Positions 31,598 to 45,395 of a stretch of 64,000 nucleotides of DNA are shown piece after piece. The notes beneath the pieces are model-generated. The model did no database searches. It saw only the letters and a list, made by a program, of their open reading frames with translations, and was not told where the DNA came from. This DNA is from Larix kaempferi (taxonomy: Eukaryota > Streptophyta > Pinopsida > Pinales > Pinaceae). Numbering within the stretch: position 1 is the first letter of the stretch; each line of letters begins with the position of its first letter. The stretch is from positions 7,433,001 through 7,497,000 of the forward strand of contig BSBM01000036.1 of NCBI GenBank assembly GCA_027924585.1. The letters are read 5' to 3'. Both the position numbers and the translations under genes were made by a program.

Positions 31598-32269
31598 TGT
31601 TGCTTGGTTTTTCAACCAAGCATGTGCAAGGATGCACCTACTAACTTGTAGTATCAGTCTTCAAATTGAAAGCAAATACAACTATAAACTAATATGAATC
31701 TAACATGGAAAAGATTTAAGAACAAGAAGAAGAAACGAAATAAAAAATGACTTTTGTATTGCAATACCTCAAATGGTGAGGATGTTTAGTGTTGAGTAGC
31801 TCCAAGGTTTGAGATGGTCTAGGCTCCAATGGTCTCTTCTCCAAGATTGCTACAATTGTCAAAGAACTCAAGAGAGATTTTGACATCATGAGGATAGGAT
31901 GATGGATGGATGGAAAGTGAGGAGCCCCTATCACCTTTTTATAGTTTTTGGTGATGAGGAATACCATTGTGGTTTTGAGGAAACCAATGCTATTGACCAA
32001 CATGGTTTAGGTACATTTTTCCCTCTTTTTTCCTTTTTTGAATATTTTTAATATTTTTATTCCCTTTTAATATTTTGGGGAATTCTGGACCCTTTTTTAA
32101 GGTTTTTTATGTTTTTTGAGGAAAAATATATATTTTGAGCGGAAAAATGGTGTATTATGGTCTTTTTGGTGACCTTTTGATGGCTTTAGAGGCTCAAATG
32201 GTGGAAAAGTAGACAAATGGGTCATGTGAATAAGGGAATGAGCTACTGAGCACTTTTTGGGTGTTAACA
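31598..32269 (-). repeat. T3 5' LTR
   Basis: Direct repeat of 16825-17515, ending TTAACA, followed by the target duplication ATCAT. Confidence 0.92.
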
Positions 32270-32346
32270 ATCATCATGGTGATGAAGATGTTGAAGATGA
32301 TGATGATGAAAATGAAGATGAAGATGATGGTGATGAAGAGGATGAA

Positions 32347-32377
<31 letters not shown>

Positions 32378-32701
32378 AAGATGACGATGATGATTATGAT
32401 GATGATGATGATTAAGATGACGATGATGATTATGATGATGATGATGATGATGATGGTGATGGTGATGGTGATGGTGATGGTGATGATGATGATGATGAAG
32501 ATGATGATGACGATGATGATGAAGATGATGATGAGGAAGAGGGTGATGACGATGAAGAAGATAAAGATGAAGATGAAGATGATGGTGATGAAGATGATGA
32601 ATATGAATATGATGACGATGATGATGATGATGATGATGATGATGGATGAAGATGGTGATGATGATGATGATAATTATGAAGATGAATATGATGACGATGA
32701 A

Positions 32702-32734
<33 letters not shown>

Positions 32735-32740
32735 GATAAC

Positions 32741-32778
<38 letters not shown>

Positions 32779-32926
32779 CGATGATGAACACCATGAAGAT
32801 GATGGTGATGACGACGACAACGATGTTGATGAAGATGATGAATATATTGATTAGGAAGAGGGAGATGCCAATAATGATGAAGATGAGGACGATGATGATA
32901 ATGATGACGATGATGATGATTATGAA

Positions 32927-32962
<36 letters not shown>

Positions 32963-33612
32963 GAAGACCATGAAGATGATGGTGATGACAATGACAATGA
33001 TGATCATGGTCTTCATCATTATCATCATCGTCATCATATTCGTCATTATCATCATCATCATCATCATCACCATCATCATCATCTTCCTCATCATCACTGT
33101 CGTCGTCATCCCCATCATCATCATCATCATCTTCTTCATCATCTTAATCGTCGTCGTCGTCATCATCATCATCATCATCTTCATCATAATCATCATCATC
33201 GTCATCGTCATCATCTTTATCTTCATCATCATCATCAGCATCATCATCATCATCAGCATCATCATCATCATCACCATATTCATCGTCATCCATCATCGAC
33301 ATCACCATCTTCATTATCGTTATCATCATATTCATCATCATCATCGTAGTCATCACTCTCTCCCTCATCATCATCATCATCTTCCTCGTCATCATCATCG
33401 TCATCACCATCATCTTCATCGTATTCATCATCATCATCATCTTCATCACCATCATCACCATCATCTTCATCATCTTCATCACCATCATCTTCATCTCCAT
33501 CTTCATCATCATCATCTTCATCATCATCATCTTCATCGTCATAATGATGAAGATGATGATGATGGTGGTGGTGGTGATGATCATGATGAAGATGATGATG
33601 ATGATGTTCAGA
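32270..33612. repeat. Strand-switching (GAT/ATC)n microsatellite
   Basis: About 1.34 kb of imperfect trinucleotides. After the ATCAT it reads GAT on the plus strand to about 33004, then ATC to about 33540, then GAT again to 33612. The switches make long inverted repeats. All long open frames here (poly-Asp, poly-Met, poly-His, poly-Ile) are by-products of the repeat. It is the continuation of the array at 16745-16824. Confidence 0.92.
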
Positions 33613-35423
33613 CCATGATATGGTGGACCAACACTCGACCATGTTGTTTTAAGGCTTCACTGACTTTCATAATTTAAAAAAAATATAAAATTAACTTTTA
33701 AAATTTTGGAAAAATAGCCCCACACAAGATTTGTCTGTTGCCTACACCTCTACATATTTTTTTCCTCATAAATTGACAATTTACATAACAAACCGGTGGA
33801 CCAACACAAACATGTGCATTATGTTTTAGAGAAAAAAATAACATACCAATCTTAAAATAATGACATTTTGGGGTGGTTATACCACTTTTTTCATAAATAA
33901 AAGTTATGTATTCCGGAAGGTGATCCATGTTTCTACGTTTCATATTTTTACACCTAATTCAAAAACGTTTTGTAGGTACCTCTAATAATTCATTTTAGTG
34001 ATAATATTTATGTTTTTCCAGCATGCCATTGCAACTAACGTGTCATAATTGTGTATCATTACCTTGCACCAGCCCATAATTTTACAAGTTATTCTTTGTA
34101 TCCCTTTTATATCAAAATAAAGTAAATAAAATTTAAAACTATAAATTTCTCTTGTTAAAATTTACACTTCACTTGACATGCTCCTCACACCTCATCAATT
34201 TCTTTGAGCGTTGTTAAACATTAGTGATAGAATCCAAAAACAACTTAGCATATCCAATATAATCTCGTAAAGTATTATAACTCTATTATTCCAATCAATA
34301 TTATCACAATATAATCTCATATAACCTTATTATTTCAATCAATATTTTCACACGACAATAACAAAAACAAAGTTGCATACACTATATTTACTTCAAAAAC
34401 TTACAAGTATATTAGCCATTGACTAAAGCTAATAACTAACATTCAATATATCACATATATTCAAACATATTTTATGACATGGTCAATAGCATAAATCAAT
34501 CATATCTGTAATAATAGATCAATATGTACAACACACTCACCTTACTACTGCTAGAATATTTCCTCCATTAGATTAAAATTCAGCCTTTTTAAAAATTCAT
34601 TTGGTTATAGTAATATCTTTTCAAAGTTAGAAAGTTTTAGTTTTAAATAATTGGTTTAAGTATATTTTCAATATTAGTTTTTATAAATAATTTATCATAC
34701 ATACCTTAATAAATCATTTATCATAAGTCTATGATTCAATGCTAATTCCATATAGAACTAGATTGTATGTATTGCATTTACAATAATGTAATTATTTAAT
34801 TTGTAATACAACAACCACTAAAATTGACGAGCTTTAAAATTATAATTTGCAATTCATCAACTACTCAAAATGATGAGTTTTTGTAGTCCTTTTAACTATG
34901 CCTTTATTAACGCATTATTATCATATAAAAATAATTAAAAAGGCAACATCTCACCAGTGAACCTCTTATTGTCTTGAGGATTAGACCTCTTATTATCTCA
35001 AGGAATGTGTAGAATCATACATAGTGTTACCCAAAGCTTCCAGTATTGTGGTTGAAGGAAGCATCTTGTTCCACAATTGTTGGCAACCCAAGATAATTGT
35101 AGTATACATTGTATTAAATCTTTGTACATAAAAAATTAAATCATTAAATTTTATAATAGAATTTAATACATCCCAAACACTAAGAATATATGGAAAACTT
35201 ATGTGATAGGGTGACATCATTAATTATTCTTTATGAAAAAATCACTTCACAACATATATACTCTCTCGTATAAGTATTCCTAGAGACTTACGTCAATTAC
35301 TCCTCATTAAATTACATGTATTACTCACTAAATATCTAGTGACCCTATTCATTACTCACCAACTATCCAATTAGTGGCATTCCATGATTATGGCCACATT
35401 GCATTATTTCCCCCTTAGGGAGG
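33613..35423. other. AT-rich DNA without gene
   Basis: No supported gene, and no tandem or terminal repeat is visible. The last five bases, GGAGG (35419-35423), are the L1 target duplication. Confidence 0.6.
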
Positions 35424-38400
35424 TGTCATGTCCCAAATTTGGAATTGGGTCACAATGGCCTAATCACATTGGCCATATTCATTAGAGTTTGTAAAATTGA
35501 TGTTAAAGGTCAAATAATTGCCAAGGACGAAAATTACTAGTTTCCTAGGTTTGGGGTGGAAGCTTTGGGATTTGGAATAATAGGGATAATAAATGATGTT
35601 TGAACATTAGAGTGGCATAAATATTTAATAAAGGAGCTAAATAAATATATAGAAGTGAAAATCAAAGTGGCATTTGATCATGAAGACACATGGAGGAAGT
35701 GGGACCCACATATGGCTAGATTTTCCCACTACACTTGGAATCATTCTCTCACCAATTCGAATTCAAGGTGAATGGTAACATACTTGGGGGAGTCCAAAAG
35801 GTATTATTCATGGCATGACTCATCCAAGGTCTAAATATAGAGGAAGAGTAACTCCCATGGAAGAGGAAGAGGCAATTTGGAGCTAGTGAGACACTTGGGC
35901 TAGATTCCCTAGCTCTATGACAACAATGATGAAGATGCTATGACACTTATGACACAAATTAAACCTGAAGACTAACATATGACATATATGACATGTCAGG
36001 GCTAAAAATAGACTCCAAGAGGGTGCTCAAGGGTGTTAGGGAAGCTAATATGCTTCCACTTGTGATTTGGTGGAAGTGGGAAACTAGGAATTGTTGTACA
36101 AGTGGCGTTCTTTGGAATCTCTTCCCAACTTGAGTTGGCATGAGTCTCTTGGAAGGAATTCGACCCATGGAGGAAATTAGAACTTTATAAATGTCAATAA
36201 AAAAGAAGGAAACCAGCTTTTGATCATTTGAAGAATTTGCAATTGCATTTGTGAAGAGGGAGAGCTAGTGGATGACTAGTTTCTTTCCTTAGCCAATTTC
36301 GAGGGTGAAAGATTCCCATCCAAGTTGGTAATTGGAAAGGCCATTCAGACCTTTTAATTGGAGCTTTAATGGATTCCTTATTTGCAGGTGTAATCTACAG
36401 GGCAGCTAATGGTTTCTTCTATTGCAGCTCACTCGTTCAACCATTTCCAGTTTTGATGGCATATTCTTGATCCTTGAGGGAGGGTGTTTTTGGTGAGCTA
36501 TTGTACTCTTTGGGGGAGCTTTTAATGCCCCATTTCTTTTGTAATATGAATTAAATACTCTGTTCTTCATCTTTGGAAAGATTCAGGTCTAAATTTCAAG
36601 TAGAAATATATAAATCGCATTTTTAATGGAAGAACAATGCCATTTCCCCACTACCTTGTTGTGAACTAATGTATTGATGATGGTTTCAAATGAATGGATG
36701 ATTCTCTGATGCATTTGTGATTAATGGACTGTCATGGATGTATTTTAAAAGTTTCATGTACTGTACTTGAGCATTTGAAGTATTTTTACTCAGTTTAATT
36801 GCATTGGGAGAAGAAATAGTGCCATTTCCCCAAGGGTCGAATTGGTGATTTTTGCAGTTGAATGGGAGAGGGCTAAAATAGATATAAAAATCAATTAATG
36901 GTGCACATGAGACATTATCAACATCCTTAACACATTACATACATATGTTCATAAATTTGAGTGGGTTTGGAGGCAATTGGGAAGCCATTTTCAGTACTTA
37001 CCCCAGGGGGATTTGAACCCCAAATTACTAGTAAAATTGCATTCTTGGTCCAGAATCTTAAGAGAGTTTGTAGAGGTATTTTGGTGGCCATATGTCATAT
37101 AATTTCATAGTAAGACAATCCCATCAATCCTACTAGTTTCCTAGGTTGGATGGGCACATGTGAAATGATAATAAGGAAGCTAATAAATGATGTTTAGACA
37201 TTAGAAGGGTTCAATTATTTAATAAATAGAGTGAATAAAGAAATTCAAGAGAAATCCTAGATGGCAAATGGTTTTGGAGACATATGGAGGATGTGGGACC
37301 CACACTAGCTTGATTTTTCATAATACATGGTATCTCTCTCTTGCAAATTCGAATTAATGGGAAGGCGAACACTCTTGGGTGAGTTGGTAAGTCATAACAC
37401 ATGTAATTGAGAATCTTATGTCGAATTGGGAAGGCTTAGTAACCTCCATGGAAGATAAAGAGTCAAATTGGAAGTTTGTGGACACTTGGGCTAGATTCCC
37501 TAGCCCCTATGACACCAATGATGCATCATTTATGACAAATATGACAAATTGCAGACCTGACCTCTGACATATGACCACTATGACATGTCAGACCCAAAAA
37601 TAGGCTCAAGGAAGGCGCTCATGGGAGTTGGAGAAGCCAAAGAGACTCAAAATCGAATTTGGGAGAAGATGGAAGGTTGGAACTAGGAGACAAGTGGCAA
37701 ATGTAGAATATTTACTAAATGGAAATCTATTGAATCTATTGATAGGATTTCGACCCTTAGAAATATAATTTTGGTTATAAAATGTAGAAATGAATTATGA
37801 GAATGGCTTTTGATGATTTGAGAAAAATTGCATTTGTGAAGAGAGAGCTAGTGGATGACTAGTTTCTTGCCTTAGCCAATTTCGAGGGTGAAAGATTCCC
37901 ATCCAAGTTGGTGTTTGGAGAGGCCACTCAGGTCTTTCATGGTGCTTTAATGGATTTTGTATTTACAGGTAGAAGCTACAAGAAGTTTCATGGTTTGGTT
38001 TAGTGCATCACTTTCTCTCCACCGTTTCCAGTTTTGAAGGCATATTCACGCTCCTTGAGGGAGGCCGTTTTTTGTGAGCACTTGTGCTTCTTGAGAGAGC
38101 TTCTCATTATATATTTCTGATTATAATAGCTTCATATCCTCTTTTATTAATATTCAGAAATTCTCAGGTCGAAATACCCACTGGTTGTATGCAAAACTAT
38201 TGATTAATGAGCAAACAATGTCCATTTCCCCAATGCATTGATGTATGACACTATAATGTTGATTATTTCGAATGGATAGATGATTATATGATATACTTGT
38301 GATAAATATACTACCATGGATGTCTTCTACAAGTTTCATGTACTGTACTTGAGCATTTGAAGCATTTTTACTCAGTTTAGTAGTATTGGGAGGTGAAATA

Positions 38401-39162
38401 GTGTCATTTCCCCAAGGGTCGAATTGGGGGTTTTTGCTGTTGAATGTGAGAGAGTTAGAACAGTATTAAAAATAAATTAATGGTGCATATGAGCCCTTAA
38501 TCACATACGTAACACCTTATATACCTATGTTCATAAATTTGTGGGATTTTGGAGGCATTTGGAAGGCCATTTGCAGTGTTACCCGGGGGGGATTTGATGC
38601 ACAAATTACTAGTCAAAATTACATATATTGATCAGAATACAAATAAATTTTTCAGAAGTATTTGGAGGGCGATAAAACATCCCTAAACCTGATATTAAAT
38701 TCTAAATACCATTCATACACTCCTACAGAATATTTGGGAGCATTTGGGTTCATTTGGAGGTCAAAACAGTAAAGCTAGTCAAAGGTCGAAATTGAGAAAA
38801 AAGTGGAAAATTGGGCATTTTAATAAAATTTGAAAAAGGGATATTACATCATCCCTAAACATCATATTCAAGTCCTAATATCATTCATACACCTTTCTTG
38901 AATATTTTAAGGCATTTGGAGTCAATTTGATACCTAGAGACCAATACTAGTCAAAGGGAAATCACTAGTAAAGTTACCTACATTGACTAGAATTGAAAGA
39001 GTATTTGCAGAAGTATTTTAAAGGTCCAAAGGCATCCCTGAAACACATATTTATGTTCTAATATCATTCATATACCTTCTCAGAAGATTTGGGATCATTT
39101 GGGGCAAATTTGGGACCTAGAGATCAAAACTAGTCAAAGGTTGAACTAGGGAAAAAAAGTGG
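35424..39162 (+). repeat. L1 5' LTR, part before the C1 insertion
   Basis: It starts TGTCATGTCCC. It contains two diverged tandem copies of a 1.58-1.59-kb unit (about 35500-37090 and 37110-38640), seen for example in matching GGATGACTAGTTTCTT blocks near 36270 and 37850. Three units of about 180 bp follow, each beginning CATCCCT(A/G)AA. The remainder of the LTR is 45396-45437. Confidence 0.82.
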
Positions 39163-39619
39163 TGTTCGGGTACACAGGGTACTACCAAAGGACCGAACAC
39201 CAAGAGAAACCACTTCACACAAATAGATCACAGATCAACACACCGATGCTTTGACGTGGTTTAAACCCTCTTGAGGGAAACACTCCACGGCCTCGGCCAA
39301 ATAGCTTCTACGGGACAATTTATTATGCAAAGAAAGAAAGTTACATAGAGTTTCTCATAATCGATCAACTAAACAATGACCCTCCATGCTATTTAAATAG
39401 AGATCATGGACCAATCGGGTGTTAAGCCACGGATCAAGGTTAGGTTTGATCTAAGAGAAGTTGAGCCGTCGGATCACTCTATGTCGGAAACATATCGTGA
39501 CCGTCGGATTAAGTATTTACAAATGCATACTAATGCATATTAAAGAAACACACTATCCCTAACGGATATATTACACAAGTTGATCTTAACTAACTCCTAA
39601 GTGTCTAAATATCCTAACA
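39163..39619 (-). repeat. C1 3' LTR
   Basis: TGTTCGGG...CTAACA, a direct repeat of 44932-45390. Next to it (39620-39631) is the polypurine tract, CTTAAGGGGGGA on the minus strand. Confidence 0.92.
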
Positions 39620-39701
39620 TCCCCCCTTAAGAACAACTTGGGATAGGATTGAAGGATTTACAAAAGTGACACTATTAGGAGAAGGAAGGAGGCATTAGAG
39701 C

Positions 39702-42653
39702 CTATCCCCCCTTTATGACAAGTTCCTGAACTCCTAACATAGATTGAAGTTTAGAAAACTTCTCTTCTGTAAGAGACTTGGTGAAGATGTCTGCAACTTG
39801 ATCATCTGTAGGGAAAAAGAGCACTTCAAGAACACGATCATGAACAAGATTTCTGATGAAGTGCATATGTAGCTCAATGTGTTTGCTGCGTTGATGTAGA
39901 ACTGGATCTTTGGCAAGCTTGATGGCACTTTGATTGTCGCACCAAAGTAGAGTAGGTTGCTGCTGCTCGAATCCAAACTCTGAAAGGATCTGTCGAAGCC
40001 ATAAAGCTTCCTGACTGGCATTAACTGCTGCTCGATATTCTGCCTTTGCTGAAGAAAGAGCAAGAGCTTGTTGTTTCTTAGAAGCCCAAGTAATAGGTCC
40101 AGATCCCAGACTGAAAACATAACCTGCAGTAGACTTTCGATCATCAGGATCGCCGGCCCAATCTGAATCAGTGAAACCAACCAACAAAGGTTTCCCCCCT
40201 ATACTGTAATAAATCCCAAACTGAACTGTACCTCGAATATATTGAAGTATTCTTTTAGCTACTTTCCAGTGACTTTCATGAGGTGTCTACATATAATGGG
40301 AAACTCGACCAACGACAAAGGAAAGGTTAGGACGGGAATGAGTCAAGTATAAAAGACTACCAACAAGCTGACGATACAAGGTGGCATCTACTTCAGGTGA
40401 AGTACAAGTGGCAGAAAGTTTGACTCCAGACTGGAAGGGAGAAGGGGCTGGTGTACAATCTTCCATGTGAAAGTGTCGAAGAAGGTCACAAGCATACTTA
40501 GACTGAGAAAGAAAGATTCCTTCTTTGGTTTGCAGGACTTGGAGACCAAGAAAATAATGCAAATGTCCTAAGTCTGACATTTCAAGCTTTTGTTTAAGAC
40601 TGGATTTCACATGGGTTATAAGCTTAGGGTCACTACCAGTAAGAATAAGGTCATCAACATATAGAACAAGTATGATGAGATGGTTTCCTACTTTCTTGGT
40701 ATAGACATTAGGGTCAGAATGGCATCTAGAAAAACCAGTGTCAAGGAGAAAGTTATCCATTTTGGCATACCAAGCTCTAGGAGCTTGCTTAAGGCCATAT
40801 AAGGATTTCTTAAGGCGGCAGACAAGGCTAGAGTTATTCTGAACATAGCCAGGAGGTTGTTCCATGTAAATTTGCTCCTGTAAATCACCATGTAAGAAGG
40901 CAGACTTGACATCCATTTGATGGACTTCCCAGTTGTGTAAGGCTGCAAGGGAAAGAACAAGGCGGATGGAGTTCATTTTTGCGACAGGAGCAAAGGTTTC
41001 ATTGTATTCAATCCCTTCAACTTGGGAAAAACCTTTGGCAACTAACCTTGCCTTAAGTCTTTCAACACTTCCATCTGATGCATACTTAGTTCTGTAGACC
41101 CATTTACATCTGACAAGTTTTCTTCCTTTTGGAAGAGGTACAAGATCCCAAGTATCATTCGCCATTAAGGAACGATATTCTTCATCCATGGCTGCATCCC
41201 AATCTGGATTTCCTGAAGCTTCTACAAAAGTTTCTGGATCATGATTCTCGGAAACTTGAGCCAAAAGAGAAGAGGCTCGCTGAAACTGAGAACGTGTTCG
41301 ACGTTGATCTCTAGGATCACCGGCAAGATCACTAGCTGCTTCACATGTTGAACGGACCCATCGAGGAAGCACTTGTGCTAGTGCAACTGGAGGAACATGA
41401 GCAGGTGGAGGTGGATTTTCATCCTCATTGTCATCATAAGAAACTAGAGTTGGAAACCTGTCAAGGAAGTTGGAAGAAGAAGAAGGAGGCACAAACGTCG
41501 AATCAAGCTCGCAGGCCAAAGATGGCACAATCACCGAGTTAGGCTCGCAGGACAAGAGATTTTCATCAAATTTAACATCTCTTCTAATGATTATAGCATG
41601 AGAATGTGGTTGAAGAATTCGATAACCTTTTACATCTTCAGAATATCCAACAAATATGCACTTTTCACTTTTAGGCTGCAATGCTTTACGTTTTTCATCC
41701 GGAATGTGAGCCCATGCTTCACTACCAAACACACGAAAGTGACTTACATCAGGTTTAATTTTACTCCATGCTTCTTCCGGTGTTATACCTTGTAATGCTT
41801 TTGTGGGGGTGCGATTAACTATGTAATTTGCACAATTTATGGCTTCAGCCCAAAATTGAAGACTTAGTCCCTTAGATTGGATCGTACAATTAGCCATTTC
41901 TTTTAAAGTGCGGTTCTTCCGCTCAGCTACACCATTTTGTTGTGGTGTATATGGAACAGTGTGCTGTTGTTGGATGCCTTGTTCAGTGCAGAAAGTAGTG
42001 AACTGTTTGTTAACATATTCTCCTCCATTGTCAGATCTTAACTTAATAATTTGATGACCAGATTGTTTTTCAACAAGGGCCTTGTAGGCCAAGAACATGT
42101 TAAATACTTCGCTCTTAAGTTTTAGGAAATAAACCCAAGTGCGTCTGGTGTAATCATCAATGAAAGTTAAGAAATATTTGAAACCCGAAAAGGAAGCAGA
42201 TGGAAGAGGACCACACAAGTCACTATGCACAAGCTCCAAGGGAACCGAGGTGTGCCAAGAGCCACGTTTGTTAAAACTGTCCCGATGATGTTTTCCGAGT
42301 ACACAACCGGAACAAACACCATCTCTGCAAGATACCATCGGAAGAACTGTCACCATATTTTCTTTACATAGTTGTTGCAATGAGCGATAATTTAAGTGAT
42401 CAAATCGCTCATGCCAAATTTTGCTCAAGTTATCACTATGAGCAACAAAAACTGAAGGGAAAGGTGATGACCCAAAGTTGTTAAACTTGTACAACCTGGT
42501 AATATCATCAACAATCCCGGTAGCTAGAACCTGTTGAGGATCTTTAAAATCCCTGATTACAACTTGGTGAGGTGTAAAGGTCACAGTTTTACCTTCACCA
42601 GAATGAGTGATCTGGTAGACTGATAACAAATTGCAGGAAATTCTTGGAACTCA
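39702..42653 (-). pseudogene. pol: C1 pol: integrase, RT and RNase H
   Basis: The copia pol region in one frame. Integrase has a zinc-binding H..H..C..C (WHERFDHLNY, then CSGCVLGKHH). The catalytic triad is HSDLCGP, RSDNGGEYV and NGVAERKNRT. RT has QMDVKSAFLHGDL (motif A), KSLYGLKQAPRAWY and LYVDDLILTG, so the YVDD box is intact. RNase H (40187-39702) has FTDSDWAGD, SSAKAEYRA and WCDNQSAIKLA with D, E and D. Two in-frame stops occur: TGA at 42651-42653 before integrase and TAG at 40287-40289 at a probable Gln. Everything else is open over about 980 codons. It is recently inactivated. Confidence 0.92.
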
Positions 42654-43782
42654 TAGTACATCACTAAAATGACCATTATCTACTGGAACTGTTCCAGCTC
42701 CTACAACACTTAGAGATCTATCATCACCAACAAATATTTGTTTGGTGTTACATTCATGCATAGTAGAAAAGATGGCTTGGTCCTTAGCCATATGATAAGA
42801 TGCTCCAGAATCAATGAGCCATTCATTTGAAGTAGAAAAAGAAGATGCATTATAAGAATAACCAGAAGCACAAAGTGCATGTCCATGAGAGGCAGATTTT
42901 GAAGGCGAATCTAGGCTGATGTGGTGCTTCTTCATTGCTGCTTCCAAGGCTGCCATCTTCTTGAAACACTTAGATTCATCATGATTATCTTTCCCCCAAT
43001 AGTTGCAATGACGCTCAGTCTTCTTGCCTTTTGGCTTGGATCCTTTGTCATTTTTTAAAGAAGGAGCTGACTGAGAGGGTTTTGGACCCTTGTTTGACTT
43101 ATTATTGCGAAAATTTTGTTTCTTGGGAGGCTTGGACTTTTCTTTCTGTTGGGACAATAAGGCTTTCCTAGATGTATCTGCATTGTTGATTTTTCCAAGA
43201 TGAATGAGTTTATCTTGTTCTCTAATCAAGGAATCACAAAAGGATTCAAGACTAGGCTCTTGATAGCCAGCTGCATTCAAGGATGCTTTCATGGAGTAAA
43301 ATGTAGATACAAAAACAGAATATGTAGGTCCAAGTTTGGAAAGAATATGATAAATGCATTGTTTGTCTTCCCTCTCAATCTTACATTCTGCACATAAGAG
43401 TTTAAGAGTTTTGTACTTCGATAAATAATCTTGAATGCATGAAAAGTCACTTGGATTTAAAGAAATCAACTCATTTTTCGAGTTGGTGGCCTCGAATTTC
43501 ATTGTGTTTACCAAACATAGTTTCCAACTTGTCCCAAGCAGTATTAGGTTCATCAATTCCAGATATGTGGAATCGCAAATCAGTAGAGATTGACATCCCA
43601 ATCAATCCACGAGCTTCATCACATCTATTTGCGTATTTTATTTTCTTATCATCATCAGTGGGTTCTTTTTCTTTCCCTATGGTAATTCTGAAAAGTCCCC
43701 TACTTCGTAGAACATCCTCCATACGAGATTTCCATGAGAAATAGTTGGAACTATTAAGTAGAATATCACAATGGGCGGCCAT
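42654..43782 (-). pseudogene. gag: C1 gag and protease
   Basis: Gag starts with MAAHCDILLNSSNYFSWK at 43782. The frame shifts at the A run opposite 43474-43478, where one extra base would explain the break. After it the protein has YLSKYKTLKLLC, then a basic region. The zinc knuckle CNYWGKDNHDESKC has Trp at its second Cys. Next comes the protease active site EWLIDSGASYHM near 42800. Gag, protease and pol are in one reading frame, as is usual for plant copia elements. Confidence 0.88.
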
Positions 43783-44919
43783 AGTTGTAAATTAATCACT
43801 GTAAAAGCAGAAACCAATAGTCTGGATGTGAAGAGCTCGAAAAAAAAGGCGGTTTAAAAAAAAATGGCACTGGAAACTGACTCTGTATGATGAAGTTATG
43901 CTTGAACAAAGAAACTGTTGAAGATGTCCCCAATAGTGACGTGGCAGTTAGAGAATGTCCACCAAAAAAAAAGAACCCCCCTCTTCCCAAGATGAACCTT
44001 TTGACAATCACTTTACAAAAAAATTGCTTTAAGTAAATCACTTTTGTAAAATAAGTGATTTCACTTTTACAATGATATTACTTTTAAATAGTGCAACAAT
44101 AAAAAAAACTTAAGTGACTCACTTATATTTTTATTTTTTATTATTTAAGTGAGATGCACTTTTACAATAAAGTAACTTGAAAATAGAAATTGCATGCACT
44201 TTTCTTTTTAAAAGTAACTTTCTAAGACTTGAACTCAAGAGCTATTAAGGAATAAAGCAACTTTGAACCAAGTGAGCTAGATTAAAAGGTATGTAAAATA
44301 TGGAGATGAAGAAGGGTTTTTTTTTTTTTTTTTTTTTTACTCTTCTTGCTCGGTTTGCGTGCTTGCCCTTTTTCCTGCAAAACAAATCACAAAACGAAAC
44401 AAAAAAACTTTTCCACACTTGTGGGGTTAGATCTTGTTAGCTTTCCCGGAAAGTCTACGTTTTCTCTCTGTTTCTTATTTGCCGAGATCACGAAAGGTGC
44501 ACGGCAAAGAGCATACGCAGCCGAGAAAAACCCTTTCCCTTTTTGTTTCTGATTTGCCGAGATCGCTCAAGGTGCATGGCAAAGAGCATACGCAGATGGA
44601 AAAACAACAATCCGAAACCAAAAAAATCTAACAGTAAAAAAAATGAAATATGAGATTTTTCTTTTCAAAAGACGAAAATAAAAAATGCGTCACTGTAACA
44701 TTATACTTTCAGATCTGATGAAGTACGCGTTTCTGGATCAACCGGAAACCGTTTTCGATCAAACGAAAACTATTTCCCAATGAAAACATCGCTCCAGACA
44801 CAATGGAACACCTCCCACAGCCCAGAAATGCATAGAAATACCAGAACTAGAAACCCTTTCGAGTTTCGTCAACAATAGTTCAAGATCTAGATCATAACCG
44901 GAAGCGGCACTTCATAAAA
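43783..44919 (-). other. C1 untranslated leader
   Basis: No gene. It contains a run of 22 T at 44317-44338 and a 75-bp unit in two copies (GCCGAGATC at 44481 and 44556), each ending AAAGAGCATACGCAG. Confidence 0.65.
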
Positions 44920-44931
44920 GCTCTGATACCA
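44920..44931 (-). promoter_or_regulatory. C1 primer-binding site (initiator tRNA-Met)
   Basis: TGGTATCAGAGC on the minus strand, directly adjoining the 5' LTR. It is the standard initiator tRNA-Met complement. Confidence 0.93.
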
Positions 44932-45390
44932 TGTTCGGGTACATAGGGTACTACCAAAAGACCGAACACCAAGAGCAACCACTTCACACAAACAGATCAC
45001 AGATCAACACATCGATGTTTTGACGTGGTTTAAACCCTCTTGAGGGAAACACTCCACGGCCCCGGCCAAATAGCTTCTACGCGACAATTTATTATGCAAA
45101 AGAAAGAAAGTTACAAATGAGCTTCTCATAATCGATCAACTAAACAATGACCCTCCATGCTCTTTAAATAGAGATCATGGACCAATCAGGTGTTAAGCCA
45201 CGGATCAAGGTTAGGTTTGATCTAAGAGAAGTTGAGCCGTCAGATCACTCTATGTCGGAAACATATCGTGACCGTCGGATTAAGTATTTACAAATGCATA
45301 CTAATGGATACTAAAGAAACACACTATCCCTAACGGATATATTACACAAGTTGATCTTAACTAACTCCTAAGTGTCTAAATATCTTAACA
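44932..45390 (-). repeat. C1 5' LTR
   Basis: Direct repeat of 39163-39619, followed by the right target duplication. Confidence 0.92.
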
Positions 45391-45395
45391 AGTGA

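Larger units (their letters stand above)
16825..32269 (-). mobile_element. T3: Tat-like Ty3/gypsy retrotransposon with an antisense PMD gene
   Basis: A 15.4-kb element. LTRs are at 16825-17515 and 31598-32269, both TGTTGC...TTAACA, with target duplication ATCAT (16820-16824 and 32270-32274). On the minus strand the order is primer site, leader, gag, protease, linker with two zinc knuckles, RT, RNase H, integrase and second RNase H. On the plus strand, between the second RNase H and the 3' LTR, lies a PMD-like gene with promoter and introns. The tRNA-Arg primer site, second RNase H and antisense extra ORF together match what is known of the Tat group. All ORFs are broken. Confidence 0.93.
39163..45390 (-). 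mobile_element. C1: Ty1/copia retrotransposon, nearly complete
   Basis: A 6.2-kb element with LTRs at 39163-39619 and 44932-45390. Target duplications are AGTGG (39158-39162) and AGTGA (45391-45395), with one mismatch. On the minus strand the order is primer site, leader, gag, protease, integrase, RT, RNase H, which is the copia order. About 15-17 substitutions separate the LTRs by eye, near 3.5 percent. One frameshift and two in-frame stops are the only clear lesions. It is inserted in the L1 5' LTR. Confidence 0.93.

Noticed and set aside
32261-33677. Long open frames on both strands (poly-Met, Asp, His, Ile)
   Set aside because: They arise from the trinucleotide array, which lacks stops in most frames.
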